Assembly: GCA_023453725.1 (NCBI GenBank)
Contig: JAEXTB010000313.1
Location: 1-28,196 of the forward strand
Length of the DNA stretch: 28,196 nucleotides
Reading direction: 5' to 3'
Origin: Bacillota bacterium
Lineage (GTDB): Bacteria > Bacillota > Clostridia > Christensenellales > CAG-138
Under the pieces are notes generated by a model. It had not been told where the DNA came from. It did no database searches and was given only the letters and a program-made list of their open reading frames with translations. The stretch's first letter is position 1, and the number at the start of each line of letters is the position of its first letter. Both the position numbers and the translations under genes were made by a program. Below are positions 7,775-16,460 of the stretch, in pieces.

Positions 7775-9445
7775 ATGAAAAAATATGCCATCGGTGTTGA
7801 TTTTGGTACGCTGTCCGGCCGCGCTCTGATTGTGGATGTAACAACGGGGGAGGAGCTGTGTGACAGCACGCTTGAGTATGCACATGCGGTTATGGATGAA
7901 CGGCTGCCCGGCGGCGCGCGCCTGGGGCACGATTGGGCGCTGCAGCACCCGCAGGATTATTTGGACGTGTTCGCAAAGACTGTGCCGGAGGTCCTAAAAA
8001 AGAGCGGGATTGACGCTGCGGACGTGATTGGCGTGGGTGTGGACTTTACCGCCTGCACCGTGGTGCCCGTAAAAGCGGATGGGACTCCGCTGTGCTTTTT
8101 GAAGGAATATGAAAATACACCGCACGCTTATATCAAGCTATGGAAGCACCATGCCGCGCAGGATGAGGCGAACAAGCTCAACAAAATTGCCGAAGAGCGC
8201 GGGGAAAGCTTTTTGAAGCGCTACGGCGGCAAGATTTCTTCGGAATGGCTGTTCCCGAAGATCTGGCAAGTGCTTGACGAAGCACCGGAAATTTACGCCG
8301 CAGCGGATTATTTTATTGAAGCGGCGGACTGGGTCGTTTGGCAGCTGACCGGCAAGCAGACGCGCAACGCATGCACGGCCGGGTATAAAGGCATGTGGCA
8401 TAAGCGCTTGGGCTATCCTTCCCCTGAATTTTTCAAGGCGCTTGACCGGCGTATGGAGAATTTAGTAGAAGATAAGCTTAGTTGCCCTGTTTCCCCATTG
8501 GGCGTCAAAGCCGGTGAAATCACGGAGCAGGCCGCGAAACTGACCGGGCTGTTGCCGGGAACTGCCGTTGCCGTTGCCAATGTGGATGCGCATGTCACCG
8601 TGCCCGCGTGCAAAATTGCGGGACCGGGCAAAATGCTTGCTATCATGGGCACTTCTACCTGCCATATGATGGTGGGTACGGAAGAGAAAGAGGTTCCCGG
8701 CATGTGCGGCGTGGTGGAGGATGGCATACTGCCCGGCTATTATGGCTATGAGGCAGGGCAATCCTGCGTGGGTGATCATTTTGCGTGGTTCGTAGAAAAT
8801 TGCTGCCCGGCCGCCTATGTTGAGGAAGCCAAAGCAAAAGGCATTTCCGCGCATCAGCTGCTTACCGAAAAAGCCCAAGAGCTCAAGGTTGGGGAAAGCG
8901 GCCTAGTGGCGCTCGATTGGTGGAACGGAAACCGCTCGGTGCTTGTGGATGTGGATTTAACCGGCGTGATGCTGGGCATGACGCTTGCCACAAAGCCGGA
9001 GGAAATGTACCGCGCCCTGATTGAGGCGACTGCCTACGGCACCAGAAAGATCATTGAAACATTCCGTAAAAGCGGCGTAGAAGTAAGCGAATTCATCGCT
9101 TCCGGCGGCATTTCCCAGAAAAACCCCATGGCCATGCAGATTTATGCCGATGTGCTCAATATCCCCATACGCATTGGCGGAAGCGCGCAGGGTCCGGCAT
9201 TGGGTTCCGCGATATTCGGCGCGGTTGCTGCGGGCAAGGAAAAAGGCGGGTATGAAAGCGTGTTTGAAGCGGCAGGCATCATGGGCAAATTGAAGGATAT
9301 TACCTATACGCCCATTCCGGAAAACGCAAAAGTGTATGACGAACTGTACGCCGAGTACGATCTCCTGCATGAATATTTTGGCCGTGGCACCAACGACGCG
9401 ATGAAGCGCCTGAAAGCGATTCGCAGCCGCGCAACATCGATATAA
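7775..9445 (+). CDS. araB: Ribulokinase
   Basis: A 556-residue FGGY kinase matching the length and signature of bacterial ribulokinases. It starts MKKYAIGVDFGTLSGRALIV (the GTLSGR form is typical of AraB rather than XylB). It contains VGVDFTACTVVPV, the catalytic Asp271 in NVDAHV, and GTSTCHMM. The C-terminal part has ATAYGTRKIIETFR and IASGGISQKNPMAMQIYADV. It phosphorylates L-ribulose to L-ribulose-5-phosphate, the substrate of AraD at 2576-3271. A strong GGAGGAGG precedes the ATG. It lies 39 bp after the AraR-like gene and 10 bp before the mutarotase-like gene, so these three form one operon. This gene is the strongest anchor for calling the locus arabinose-related. Confidence 0.95.
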   Translation: MKKYAIGVDFGTLSGRALIVDVTTGEELCDSTLEYAHAVMDERLPGGARLGHDWALQHPQDYLDVFAKTVPEVLKKSGIDAADVIGVGVDFTACTVVPVKADGTPLCFLKEYENTPHAYIKLWKHHAAQDEANKLNKIAEERGESFLKRYGGKISSEWLFPKIWQVLDEAPEIYAAADYFIEAADWVVWQLTGKQTRNACTAGYKGMWHKRLGYPSPEFFKALDRRMENLVEDKLSCPVSPLGVKAGEITEQAAKLTGLLPGTAVAVANVDAHVTVPACKIAGPGKMLAIMGTSTCHMMVGTEEKEVPGMCGVVEDGILPGYYGYEAGQSCVGDHFAWFVENCCPAAYVEEAKAKGISAHQLLTEKAQELKVGESGLVALDWWNGNRSVLVDVDLTGVMLGMTLATKPEEMYRALIEATAYGTRKIIETFRKSGVEVSEFIASGGISQKNPMAMQIYADVLNIPIRIGGSAQGPALGSAIFGAVAAGKEKGGYESVFEAAGIMGKLKDITYTPIPENAKVYDELYAEYDLLHEYFGRGTNDAMKRLKAIRSRATSI

Positions 9446-9455
9446 GGAGCTTAAC

Positions 9456-10508
9456 ATGAAAAAGTCTGAAAAGTACGAATTGCTCAAATACGCCGGGGAT
9501 TTATCCGCTCTTTTGGGAATGAAGGCGTACACCCTTCAGGACGGCCGTGCAAAGGGTCTGCGCGCAATCGACATCAAGAACGGGCGCGGGCTTGAGTTGA
9601 CGGTATTGCCGGACAGGGGAATGGATATTCCTTATCTCTCTTTCCGCGGAACAAACCTTGGCTTTGTGTCAAAGGTAGGGCTTGCGGGGCCGGAATACTA
9701 TGTGGAAGATGGAGATCACGGCTTTTTGCGCAATTTTACAGCCGGATTTTTGACCAACTGCGGCATTACCTACGCGGGACCCTCCCATGTGGACGAAGGA
9801 CGCCCTTACGGGCTGCACGGCCCGCTTTCCAACACCCCTGCGGAAAATGTGAATAAGGAACTTACCTACGAAGGGGAGGAAGCCGTATTGCGCGTTTCGG
9901 GTTCCATGCGGCAGACGCGCGTGTTTGGCGAGAATGTGTACCTGCACCGTACGATGACGGTGGAAACGGAGGCAAACGTCATCCGCTTTTCGGACGCCAT
10001 TGAAAACTGCGGGTTTGAAGCGCAGCCGGTGATGAACCTCTACCACTTCAACTTGGGGTATCCGATGCTGGATGCGGGCGCCAAGGCATATTTCAGCACC
10101 AATACCGTTACCCCGCGCACGCCTTTTGCCGAGCAGGAACTGAGCGAGCATCAGCTTATGATTGCGCCGGAAGTGGACCGGGAAGAGCAGTGCTATTTCC
10201 ACAGCGGCGGTGCAGGCGGCCAGTTTGCGATGCTTCACAACAAAAAGCTCAATATCGCGGTCGTCATCCATTACAATCCCGCCCAGTGCCCGGTGCTTTG
10301 CGAATGGAAGTGCATGCGCGCGGGCGACTATGCGCTGGGGCTTGAACCCACCATGTCCGGTGTACAGTCCCGCCCCGAAGCGCGGGATAAGGGCGAATTG
10401 CAGTATGTGGAGCCCGGTGAAACGCTGCAAGTGGATCTGCGCGTAGAAATACTTGACGATCCCGATGAAATCTCAAAGTATATCGCCCTCTCGGGAGGAG
10501 ACAAATAA
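9456..10508 (+). CDS. Aldose 1-epimerase-like protein (DUF4432 family)
   Basis: A 350-residue protein of the galactose-mutarotase-like beta-sandwich superfamily. Features include LTVLPDRGMDI near residues 47-57, GRPYGLHGPLS with a conserved His near residue 121, NLYHFNLGYP near 193-202, and LGLEPTMSGVQSR near 293-306 in the C-terminal third, followed by PGETLQVDLRVEI. These are hallmarks of the DUF4432 aldose-epimerase group found in sugar operons. It probably interconverts the anomers of the sugar or acts on a sugar intermediate in the cytoplasm; no signal peptide is visible. AAGGAG is placed 8 bp before the ATG. It is the last gene of the araR-araB operon and is followed by a strong terminator. 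Confidence 0.85.
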   Translation: MKKSEKYELLKYAGDLSALLGMKAYTLQDGRAKGLRAIDIKNGRGLELTVLPDRGMDIPYLSFRGTNLGFVSKVGLAGPEYYVEDGDHGFLRNFTAGFLTNCGITYAGPSHVDEGRPYGLHGPLSNTPAENVNKELTYEGEEAVLRVSGSMRQTRVFGENVYLHRTMTVETEANVIRFSDAIENCGFEAQPVMNLYHFNLGYPMLDAGAKAYFSTNTVTPRTPFAEQELSEHQLMIAPEVDREEQCYFHSGGAGGQFAMLHNKKLNIAVVIHYNPAQCPVLCEWKCMRAGDYALGLEPTMSGVQSRPEARDKGELQYVEPGETLQVDLRVEILDDPDEISKYIALSGGDK

Positions 10509-10524
10509 TAAATCAGCTTACCAC

Positions 10525-10562
10525 AAAGGCGGGCTTTCAGGAATTCCTGAAGGCCCGCCTTT
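10525..10562 (+). terminator. Terminator of the araR-araB-mutarotase operon
   Basis: A long near-perfect hairpin: AAAGGCGGGC at 10525-10534 pairs with GCCCGCCTTT at 10553-10562. The inner TTTCAGGA/TCCTGAAG pairs continue almost to the loop with one G-U. The T-run is short, but the stem is very stable. Confidence 0.85.
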
Positions 10563-10758
10563 TGTATGTTGCATGTCGGAACATTTTGAGCAACGCTGAA
10601 AGAAGGATGGAAATGCGAAGTACGGTATAGGCTATGTTTAAATGAAAGCGGCGCCATACCCAAATTCCCTCGTTTTTTTTGCTTGCGCCGGTGCTCCAAG
10701 ACGGTCCAAAGACGGCATATTTTTACAAAACCTGAGGTTTTCTGGCATGTTATGCCGC
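10563..10758. other. Non-coding spacer upstream of the fab promoter
   Basis: Part of a 317-bp gap between the sugar operon and the fab operon. I see no gene, RNA or convincing regulatory motif here apart from a T8 tract near 10673 and a short tandem-like CCAAGACGG / CCAAAGACGG near 10700. Open frames on the minus strand lack a ribosome site and family likeness. Confidence 0.5.
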
Positions 10759-10787
10759 TTGACAACATACCACGAGAGCATTATTAT
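10759..10787 (+). promoter_or_regulatory. Sigma-A promoter of the fatty-acid synthesis operon
   Basis: TTGACA (10759-10764), exact consensus, then a 17-bp spacer and TATTAT (10782-10787). It lies 39 bp before the fabT start codon and just upstream of an imperfect dyad, so it is positioned for FabT control. Confidence 0.85.
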
Positions 10788-10803
10788 TAGTTAGTCAATC
10801 TAA
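10787..10803. promoter_or_regulatory. Imperfect 17-bp dyad, candidate FabT operator
   Basis: TTAGTTAGTCAATCTAA reads the same on both strands at 13 of 17 positions, with flanks TTAG/CTAA. It starts at the last base of the -10 box and covers the expected transcription start. FabT of streptococci and lactococci binds a 17-bp palindrome containing TTTGA/TCAAA in this kind of position; the sequence here is only partly alike, so assignment to FabT is inference. Confidence 0.5.
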
Positions 10804-10825
10804 GTATTGCAGGAGGATCACCCAA

Positions 10826-11284
10826 TTGGATGAGTTTTCGGCGCATTTAAACGAACTGTTCGTTGATACGTTCCGCAATATCCTCAAGGTGGAAGAAAAG
10901 ACGCTCGAAACCAGCGTGATGAATCTGACCATCAATGAACTGCATCTGATCGAATCGATAGGCAAATGCAACGAAGATGGCAGGACCATCAGCTCCATTG
11001 CGGAGGACATGCGCATTACGCTTCCCTCCGTGACGGTCGCCATCAACAAGCTTGCGGCAAAAGGATATGTGGAAAAAGTGCGCGGTGCGGCGGACAGCCG
11101 CACTGTCTATGTCAAACTCACCAAAAGCGGGAAAAAGGCGGATGCCGCCCACCGATATTTCCATGAAAACATGGTCAGAAACGTATTGCGGGAAATGAAC
11201 GAAGAGGAGCGCAGCGCGCTGATGAAAGGCGTCATGAAGCTCAACGCGTTCTTCAAGGGCAAGATCAAGACTGCGGAGGCATAA
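10826..11284 (+). CDS. fabT: MarR-family regulator of fatty-acid synthesis
   Basis: A 152-residue MarR-type winged-helix protein. The recognition region ISSIAEDMRITLPSVTVAINKL (residues ~55-76) and the wing VEKVRGAADSRTVYVKLT (residues ~83-100) are clear. FabT represses the fab operon when bound to long-chain acyl-ACP. It is the first gene of the cluster and ends next to fabH, the same place as in Streptococcus pneumoniae. The start is TTG at 10826 with AGGAGG 9 bp upstream; no other start fits. Its own promoter carries a dyad, suggesting autoregulation. The name rests on operon position more than on residues unique to FabT. Confidence 0.87.
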   Translation: MDEFSAHLNELFVDTFRNILKVEEKTLETSVMNLTINELHLIESIGKCNEDGRTISSIAEDMRITLPSVTVAINKLAAKGYVEKVRGAADSRTVYVKLTKSGKKADAAHRYFHENMVRNVLREMNEEERSALMKGVMKLNAFFKGKIKTAEA

Positions 11285-12250
11285 ATGAGTTTCTCAATAT
11301 TAGGTACCGGCAGCGCGCATCCAAAGCGCGTTGTCACAAACGATGAACTTTCCACAATGGTGGAGACTTCGGATGAATGGATCAGTACCCGCACGGGCGT
11401 AAGGGAACGGCGGGTGCTTACAGACGAAACGCTGATCGATATCGCGCTTCTCGCCGCAAAAAATGCGCTTTGTGACGCAGGGGTGGAGCCAGAAGCGCTT
11501 GACCTCATCATTTGCGCGACAATCCGGAACGAATACATCACCCCCACGCTTTCCTGCGTGCTTCAAAAAGAGCTTGGCGCTACATGCCCGGCGATGGACA
11601 TCAATGCCGCCTGCTCCGGTTTTTTGTATTCGCTTGATGTAGCGGATGGCTATTTCGCAAGAAAGCGCGTACGGAAAGTGCTTGTTGTGGCGGCGGAAGC
11701 CATGAGCAAAATGGCGGATTGGACAGACCGCGCAACCTGCGTGCTCTTTGGGGACGCTGCGGGTGCAGTTGTTCTCGGAGAAGGGGAAGACCTCCTATCC
11801 CTCCGGGTTACTGCAAGCGGCAACGATGAGCATCTTGTCATCCCCAATGTGCAGGGAAACAGCCCGTTTTCGAAGTTTGAACCACGGGACCCGTATGTGT
11901 ATATGAACGGGCAGGAGGTTTACAAATTCGCCGTTTCTTCCATCTGTCAGGACCTTGCCGCCGTTATCGCTGAGGCGGGCTTGCAGCAGGAACAAATCCA
12001 TCATGTGCTGCCCCACCAGGCAAACAGCCGTATTATTGAGGCAGCAAAGGGGCGGCTTGCGATCCCGCCGGAACGGTATCACATGAACATTTCCCGCTTT
12101 GGCAACACATCTGCCGCAAGCATTCCGGCACTTCTGGATGAATGCAACCGTGCGGGAGTGCTTAAAAAAGGCGAATTTCTGGCCTTGAGCGCATTTGGCG
12201 GAGGCTTCACAACAGGGGCCTGCGTCCTGCGCTGGTGCAAAGGGCAATAA
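11285..12250 (+). CDS. fabH: 3-oxoacyl-ACP synthase III
   Basis: A 321-residue condensing enzyme that joins acetyl-CoA (or a branched starter) with malonyl-ACP to begin fatty-acid synthesis. The Cys-His-Asn triad is visible: Cys110 in NAACSGF, His244 in LPHQANSRI and Asn274 in GNTSAAS. The C-terminal GGGFTTGACVLRW is typical. Full length for the family. Its ATG follows the fabT stop codon almost directly, so the two are coupled. Starter-unit preference, and hence straight versus branched chains, cannot be told by eye. Confidence 0.96.
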   Translation: MSFSILGTGSAHPKRVVTNDELSTMVETSDEWISTRTGVRERRVLTDETLIDIALLAAKNALCDAGVEPEALDLIICATIRNEYITPTLSCVLQKELGATCPAMDINAACSGFLYSLDVADGYFARKRVRKVLVVAAEAMSKMADWTDRATCVLFGDAAGAVVLGEGEDLLSLRVTASGNDEHLVIPNVQGNSPFSKFEPRDPYVYMNGQEVYKFAVSSICQDLAAVIAEAGLQQEQIHHVLPHQANSRIIEAAKGRLAIPPERYHMNISRFGNTSAASIPALLDECNRAGVLKKGEFLALSAFGGGFTTGACVLRWCKGQ

Positions 12251-12270
12251 ATTTCAGGAGGCATTTAATT

Positions 12271-12510
12271 ATGATCTTAGAAAAAGTGGTACGCATTCTC
12301 AAGGACTATAAGGACATTGAAGCAGGGAGCATCACACCGGACACCACGTTTGAATCGCTGGGACTCGATTCGCTTGACCGCGTCGAGCTTGCCATGAGTG
12401 TGGAAGAGGAGTTTTCCATCCAACTGGAGCTGACGGAAGCCATGCGAACCATACAGGGCCTCATCGACGCAATCGAAGAACAATTGAAGTTAAAGGAGAA
12501 CAACGCATGA
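12271..12510 (+). CDS. acpP: Acyl carrier protein
   Basis: A 79-residue acidic helical carrier protein. Ser34 in the GLDSLDRVEL motif is the 4'-phosphopantetheine attachment site. The start at 12271 is chosen because AGGAGG lies about 9 bp upstream and the ACP fold begins with MILEKVVRIL; the frame extends 12 codons further upstream into the fabH end without a ribosome site. Its TGA overlaps the fabK ATG (ATGA). Confidence 0.94.
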   Translation: MILEKVVRILKDYKDIEAGSITPDTTFESLGLDSLDRVELAMSVEEEFSIQLELTEAMRTIQGLIDAIEEQLKLKENNA

Positions 12511-13451
12511 AGACCCCGCTGTGCGGTCTTTTGGGGATCGAATACCCGGTGCTGCAGGGTGGCATGGCCTGGGTGGCGGACGCCTCCCTGGCCTCGGCCG
12601 TCAGCAACGGCGGCGGCCTTGGGATCGTTTCTGCCATGAATGCGGATGCCGAGTGGCTGCGCAATGAAATCAGAAACACCCGCGCCCGTACCGCAAAGCC
12701 CTTTGGCGTAAACATCATGCTGATGAGCCCGTATGTGGAAGAAGTGGCCCAGGTGGTCATTGAAGAGCGCGTGCCGGTGGTTACAACGGGTGCTGGCAAT
12801 CCTTCCCGCTTCATGGGCAAATGGATTGACGCCGGTATTAAGGTTATTCCCGTGGTGCCGTCTACTGCGGTTGCCAAGCTTGTGGCGCGCAGCGGCGCAA
12901 GCGCGGTGATTGCGGAAGGCGGCGAGTCGGGCGGGCATGTCGGCGATCTTACCACAATGGTGCTGGTTCCCCAGGTGTGCGACGCGGTGGATATTCCCGT
13001 GATTGCCGCTGGGGGTATTGCGGATGGCCGCGGTGTTGCCGCGGCGCTCTTGCTGGGCGCGGTTGGCATACAGGTCGGGACAAGGTTCCTTGTCGCCAAT
13101 GAATGCACCATTCACCAGAACTACAAGGATCGCATCCTGCAGGCCAAGGATATCGATACCGCTACGGCGGGCAAGCGCCTGGGGCATCCCGTACGCGCGC
13201 TCAAAAACCCGTTTATGCGGGAGTTTATCCGCCGGGAATACGACAGCAGCATTCCCAACGAGGAGCTCGAGCGCTATGGCGCGGGCGCACTGCGCCTTGC
13301 CGCCCGCGAAGGGGATGTAAAAAACGGCAGCGTGATGGCTGGGCAGGCGGCAGCCATGATAACCAAGGAGCAGCCTGCGTGTGACATCATCCGTGAACTG
13401 ATGGAAGAAGCGGAAACGCTCTTAAAAGGAGCCTGCAAATGGGTGCAGTAG
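12507..13451 (+). CDS. fabK: Enoyl-ACP reductase II (FMN-dependent)
   Basis: A 314-residue TIM-barrel flavoprotein of the FabK/2-nitropropane dioxygenase superfamily, catalysing the last reduction of each elongation cycle with NAD(P)H. The N terminus CGLLGIEYPVLQGGMAW, the EGGESGGHVGD loop with His144 (the position of the catalytic His in pneumococcal FabK), and AAGGIADGRG followed by the phosphate-binding GTRFLVANE are all present. It overlaps acpP by 4 bp. No fabI-type reductase is in the window, so this enzyme is probably the main enoyl reductase and the cell would be expected to be insensitive to triclosan at this step (family knowledge). Confidence 0.95.
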   Translation: MKTPLCGLLGIEYPVLQGGMAWVADASLASAVSNGGGLGIVSAMNADAEWLRNEIRNTRARTAKPFGVNIMLMSPYVEEVAQVVIEERVPVVTTGAGNPSRFMGKWIDAGIKVIPVVPSTAVAKLVARSGASAVIAEGGESGGHVGDLTTMVLVPQVCDAVDIPVIAAGGIADGRGVAAALLLGAVGIQVGTRFLVANECTIHQNYKDRILQAKDIDTATAGKRLGHPVRALKNPFMREFIRREYDSSIPNEELERYGAGALRLAAREGDVKNGSVMAGQAAAMITKEQPACDIIRELMEEAETLLKGACKWVQ

Positions 13452-14365
13452 CCTTCTTGTTTGCGGGGCAGGGCGCGCAATACCCCGGCATGGGGGAGTC
13501 TCTATCTCACTGCTCCCCGGCTGCGCAAGCCGTATTCGCTATGGCGGACGCGCTGCGGCCTGGCACAAGCAACCAGTGCTTTCAAGGTACAAAAGAGGAA
13601 CTCAGCCGCACTGTAAATACGCAGCCATGCCTTTTTGCGGTGGACTTGGCAGCGGCTTGCGCTGTGCGTGAGGCGGGCATCGTACCTCAAGCCGTCTGCG
13701 GCTTCTCATTGGGGGAGGTTGCGGCGCTTACATACGCCAATGCGTTCTCCCATGCGGATGGGTTCCGCCTTGTATTAAAAAGGGCGGAAGCCATGCAGCG
13801 GGCGGCGGAACAAAAAAAAGGCGGTATGGCGGCGGTGCTCAAGCTTTCCAATGAAACGGTGGAAATGCTGTGCGCTTCCCATCCGGGCGTATATCCGGTC
13901 AACTACAATTGTCCCGGCCAGTTGGTGGCGGCGGGCGAACAGGCTGCGCTGGAGCGTTTTTGCAACTCTGTACAGCTTGCAGGCGGCAGGGCAATGCCCC
14001 TTGCGGTCAACGGCGCGTTTCATTCCCCTTATATGGCGGAAGCGGCGGAGGAATTTTATCAGCTATTATCCGATTTTTCTTTTCACACCCCCTCCTGCCC
14101 CGTGTATGCCAATGTTACGGCGGAACCATATGCGCCCCCTTATGCCAACCTGCTTGCACTACAGATTGCGTCCCCGGTGCGTTTTGAGCAATCCATACGC
14201 GCCATGGCGCAAGCGGGCATCGATACGTTTGTGGAAGTCGGCCCCGGGAAAACGCTGACCGGACTCGTCAAGAAGATACTGCCGGAAGCCAAAGCCTGCA
14301 ATGTACAGGATGAAGAAAGCCTGCGGGAAACATTGCAAGCTCTTACAGGAGGAAAAGCATGTTAA
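13439..14365 (+). CDS. fabD: Malonyl-CoA:ACP transacylase
   Basis: A 308-residue alpha/beta-hydrolase-like transacylase that loads malonyl onto ACP. The nucleophile Ser90 lies in GFSLGEVAAL (Phe in place of the common His, as is frequent in Gram-positive FabD proteins) and the catalytic His195 in NGAFHSPYM. The GQGAQYPGMG motif is at residues 10-19. It overlaps the fabK end by 13 bp and the fabG start by 7 bp, so translation of the three genes is coupled. Confidence 0.95.
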   Translation: MGAVAFLFAGQGAQYPGMGESLSHCSPAAQAVFAMADALRPGTSNQCFQGTKEELSRTVNTQPCLFAVDLAAACAVREAGIVPQAVCGFSLGEVAALTYANAFSHADGFRLVLKRAEAMQRAAEQKKGGMAAVLKLSNETVEMLCASHPGVYPVNYNCPGQLVAAGEQAALERFCNSVQLAGGRAMPLAVNGAFHSPYMAEAAEEFYQLLSDFSFHTPSCPVYANVTAEPYAPPYANLLALQIASPVRFEQSIRAMAQAGIDTFVEVGPGKTLTGLVKKILPEAKACNVQDEESLRETLQALTGGKAC

Positions 14366-15099
14366 AGGGGAAAACCGCGCTTGTCACAGGCGCATCCCGC
14401 GGCATAGGCCGCGCTATCGCGCTCTCTCTTGCAAAGGAGGGCGCGCAGATCGCGCTTGTATACGCGGGCAATACGGCAGCGGCGGAAGAAGCTGTTGAAC
14501 AGGTGCGCGCGCTTGGCGTGAAAGCGGAAAGCTTCCGATGCGATGTTGCGGATCACGCCGCAACAAAGGATATGATTGCGGAGGTGCTCGCGGCGTTTGG
14601 GTCAATCGATATCCTGGTCAACAACGCGGGCATCACACGGGACGGCCTTTTGCTGACCATGAAAGAAGCAGATTATGACGCGGTGCTTGATACCAACCTC
14701 AAAGGGGCGTATAACACCATCAAGCATGTTGTTCCGCACTTTATCAAGAAGCGCAGCGGCCGCATCATCAACATTTCTTCTGTGGCAGGGCTGATGGGCA
14801 ATGCCGGTCAGGCCAATTATTCCGCGGCCAAGGCAGGGCTGATCGGTCTGACAAAATCCGTCGCAAAGGAGCTTGCCGCGCGGAACATTACCTGCAACGC
14901 GGTTGCTCCCGGCTTTATTGAGACGGATATGACGGAACAGCTTTCCGAGCGCGTACAGCAGGCGCTTCTCGATGCCATCCCGCTTAAGCGCATGGGAACT
15001 GCCGGGGATGTGGCAGGCCTTGTCGCATTTCTTTGCGGCCCCTCGTCAGCGTACATCACCGGTGAGGTCATTCGTGTGGATGGCGGCCTTGCAATGTAA
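14359..15099 (+). CDS. fabG: 3-oxoacyl-ACP reductase
   Basis: A 246-residue short-chain dehydrogenase that reduces beta-ketoacyl-ACP with NADPH. It has the nucleotide-binding GASRGIGR at residues 11-18, NNAGIT at 88-93, and the catalytic Ser141, Tyr154 and Lys158 (NISSVAG; NYSAAKAG). The C terminus SSAYITGEVIRVDGGLAM is typical. AGGAGG overlaps the end of fabD. It is followed by 119 bp before fabF, the longest gap inside the operon. Confidence 0.96.
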   Translation: MLKGKTALVTGASRGIGRAIALSLAKEGAQIALVYAGNTAAAEEAVEQVRALGVKAESFRCDVADHAATKDMIAEVLAAFGSIDILVNNAGITRDGLLLTMKEADYDAVLDTNLKGAYNTIKHVVPHFIKKRSGRIINISSVAGLMGNAGQANYSAAKAGLIGLTKSVAKELAARNITCNAVAPGFIETDMTEQLSERVQQALLDAIPLKRMGTAGDVAGLVAFLCGPSSAYITGEVIRVDGGLAM

Positions 15100-15136
15100 T
15101 ACGTGACGCGATAGCGGCACCTTAGCGGCGCAGGGA

Positions 15137-15159
15137 GCGGGCAGATTTATTCCGCCCGC
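15137..15159 (+). other. Small hairpin in the fabG-fabF gap
   Basis: GCGGGC (15137-15142) can pair with GCCCGC (15154-15159) around an 11-base loop. No T-run follows, so it is not a standard terminator. It could be a processing or mRNA-stability element; the function is unknown. Confidence 0.4.
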
Positions 15160-15218
15160 GAGATCAAGCGCCAGATTTAAATATATACGCTTCCCGTAAC
15201 AATTGGAGGAGTATGAGT

Positions 15219-16460
15219 ATGAGAAGAGTTGTTATCACCGGCATGGGGGTGATTTCCCCCGTCGGCAATACGCTGGACACGTTTTGGAATAACCTTTCCA
15301 ATGGCGTCTGCGGCATTGATTTTATTACCAGATTTAATACCGAAGGCATCAAAGTCAGAATAGCGGCGGAAGTCAAAGAGTTTGACCCGACGCAATATAT
15401 GGAGAAGGGCGAAGCGAGGAAGACAGACCTCTATGCCCAGTACGCCATTGCGGCGGCAGCGCAGGCCATGCAGCAGAGCGGGCTTACGGTACAGGATCCG
15501 TTCCGCTTTGGCGTGTACATCGGCTCCGGCATCGGCGGCATGGAAACGTTCATGGGCGAGTGCCAGAAGCTCCTTGAGCAAGGGCCGCGCCGCGTTTCCC
15601 CGCACTTTATCCCGATGATGATCTCAAACATCGCGGCGGGCAGCATTGCCATTAAGTATCATGCGATGGGGCCGTGTTTGCCGGTGGTCACCGCGTGCGC
15701 TACCGCTTCCCACGCAATCGGCGAGGCGTTCCGCGCCATTAAGCACGGCTATGCAGACGCCATACTGGCGGGCGGCGCCGAAGCCGCGCTCAATCCGCTT
15801 GGGGTTGCCGGGTTTACCAATTGCATGGCGCTTTCCACCCGCAACGACCCCCTTGACAGTTCCATCCCCTTTGATAAACGCAGGGACGGCTTTGTCATGG
15901 GCGAAGGCGCGGGCGTACTGGTACTTGAAGAGTATGAGCACGCAAAAGCGCGGGGCGCAACCATATTCGGTGAGGTTGCGGGCTACGGCAATACGTGCGA
16001 CGCACACCATGTCACGGCTCCGCATCCGGAATCGGTAAGCGCTGCGCAGGCGATCCGCCTTGGTATGGAAGAGGCGAAGTTGACACCTGAGGATGCAAGA
16101 CACCTTTACATCAATGCGCACGGCACAAGCACGCCGCTCAATGATAAGGCGGAGACGCTTGCTATTAAGCTTGCATTTGGCGCGCACGCGCATGAAACCA
16201 TGGTCAGCTCTACCAAGTCCATGACGGGGCATATGCTCGGCGCCGCGGGCGCGGTGGAGGCAATCGCTTCCATCATGGCGCTTTATACCGGCACGGTACC
16301 GCCCACCATCGGGTACAAAGAGCCGGATCAAGAATGCGATCTTGACGTTGTGCCCAATGTATCGCGTAAGGCCAACCTAAACTACGCGCTGTCGCTTTCT
16401 TTGGGCTTTGGCGGGCACAATGCCTGCCTGGCGTTTAGAAAGCCGGAGGAACACGCATGA
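15219..16460 (+). CDS. fabF: 3-oxoacyl-ACP synthase II
   Basis: A 413-residue elongation condensing enzyme. The Cys-His-His triad is at Cys160 (VTACATASHAIG), His301 (NAHGTSTPLND) and His338 (MTGHMLGAAGAVEA), and the C terminus has LSLGFGGHNAC. I prefer the ATG at 15219 because GGAGGA ends about 9 bp upstream; the in-frame ATG at 15213 is only 3 bp from the ribosome site. Its TGA overlaps the accB ATG by 4 bp. No fabB-type synthase is visible, so FabF probably performs all elongations. Confidence 0.95.
   Translation: MRRVVITGMGVISPVGNTLDTFWNNLSNGVCGIDFITRFNTEGIKVRIAAEVKEFDPTQYMEKGEARKTDLYAQYAIAAAAQAMQQSGLTVQDPFRFGVYIGSGIGGMETFMGECQKLLEQGPRRVSPHFIPMMISNIAAGSIAIKYHAMGPCLPVVTACATASHAIGEAFRAIKHGYADAILAGGAEAALNPLGVAGFTNCMALSTRNDPLDSSIPFDKRRDGFVMGEGAGVLVLEEYEHAKARGATIFGEVAGYGNTCDAHHVTAPHPESVSAAQAIRLGMEEAKLTPEDARHLYINAHGTSTPLNDKAETLAIKLAFGAHAHETMVSSTKSMTGHMLGAAGAVEAIASIMALYTGTVPPTIGYKEPDQECDLDVVPNVSRKANLNYALSLSLGFGGHNACLAFRKPEEHA

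Noticed and set aside
9669..10430. A 253-codon minus-strand frame over the mutarotase-like gene
   Set aside because: Low-complexity His/Arg-rich translation and no start signal; shadow of the real gene.
10328..10768. A 146-codon minus-strand frame in the gap before the fab operon
   Set aside because: It spans the mutarotase terminator and part of its coding sequence, and its translation looks random.
12306..13187. A 293-codon minus-strand open frame over acpP/fabK
   Set aside because: Shadow of the high-GC third positions of the real genes; no motif.
15137..15159. Terminator inside the fab operon
   Set aside because: Only a 6-bp stem with a large loop and no T-run; listed as a plain hairpin instead.
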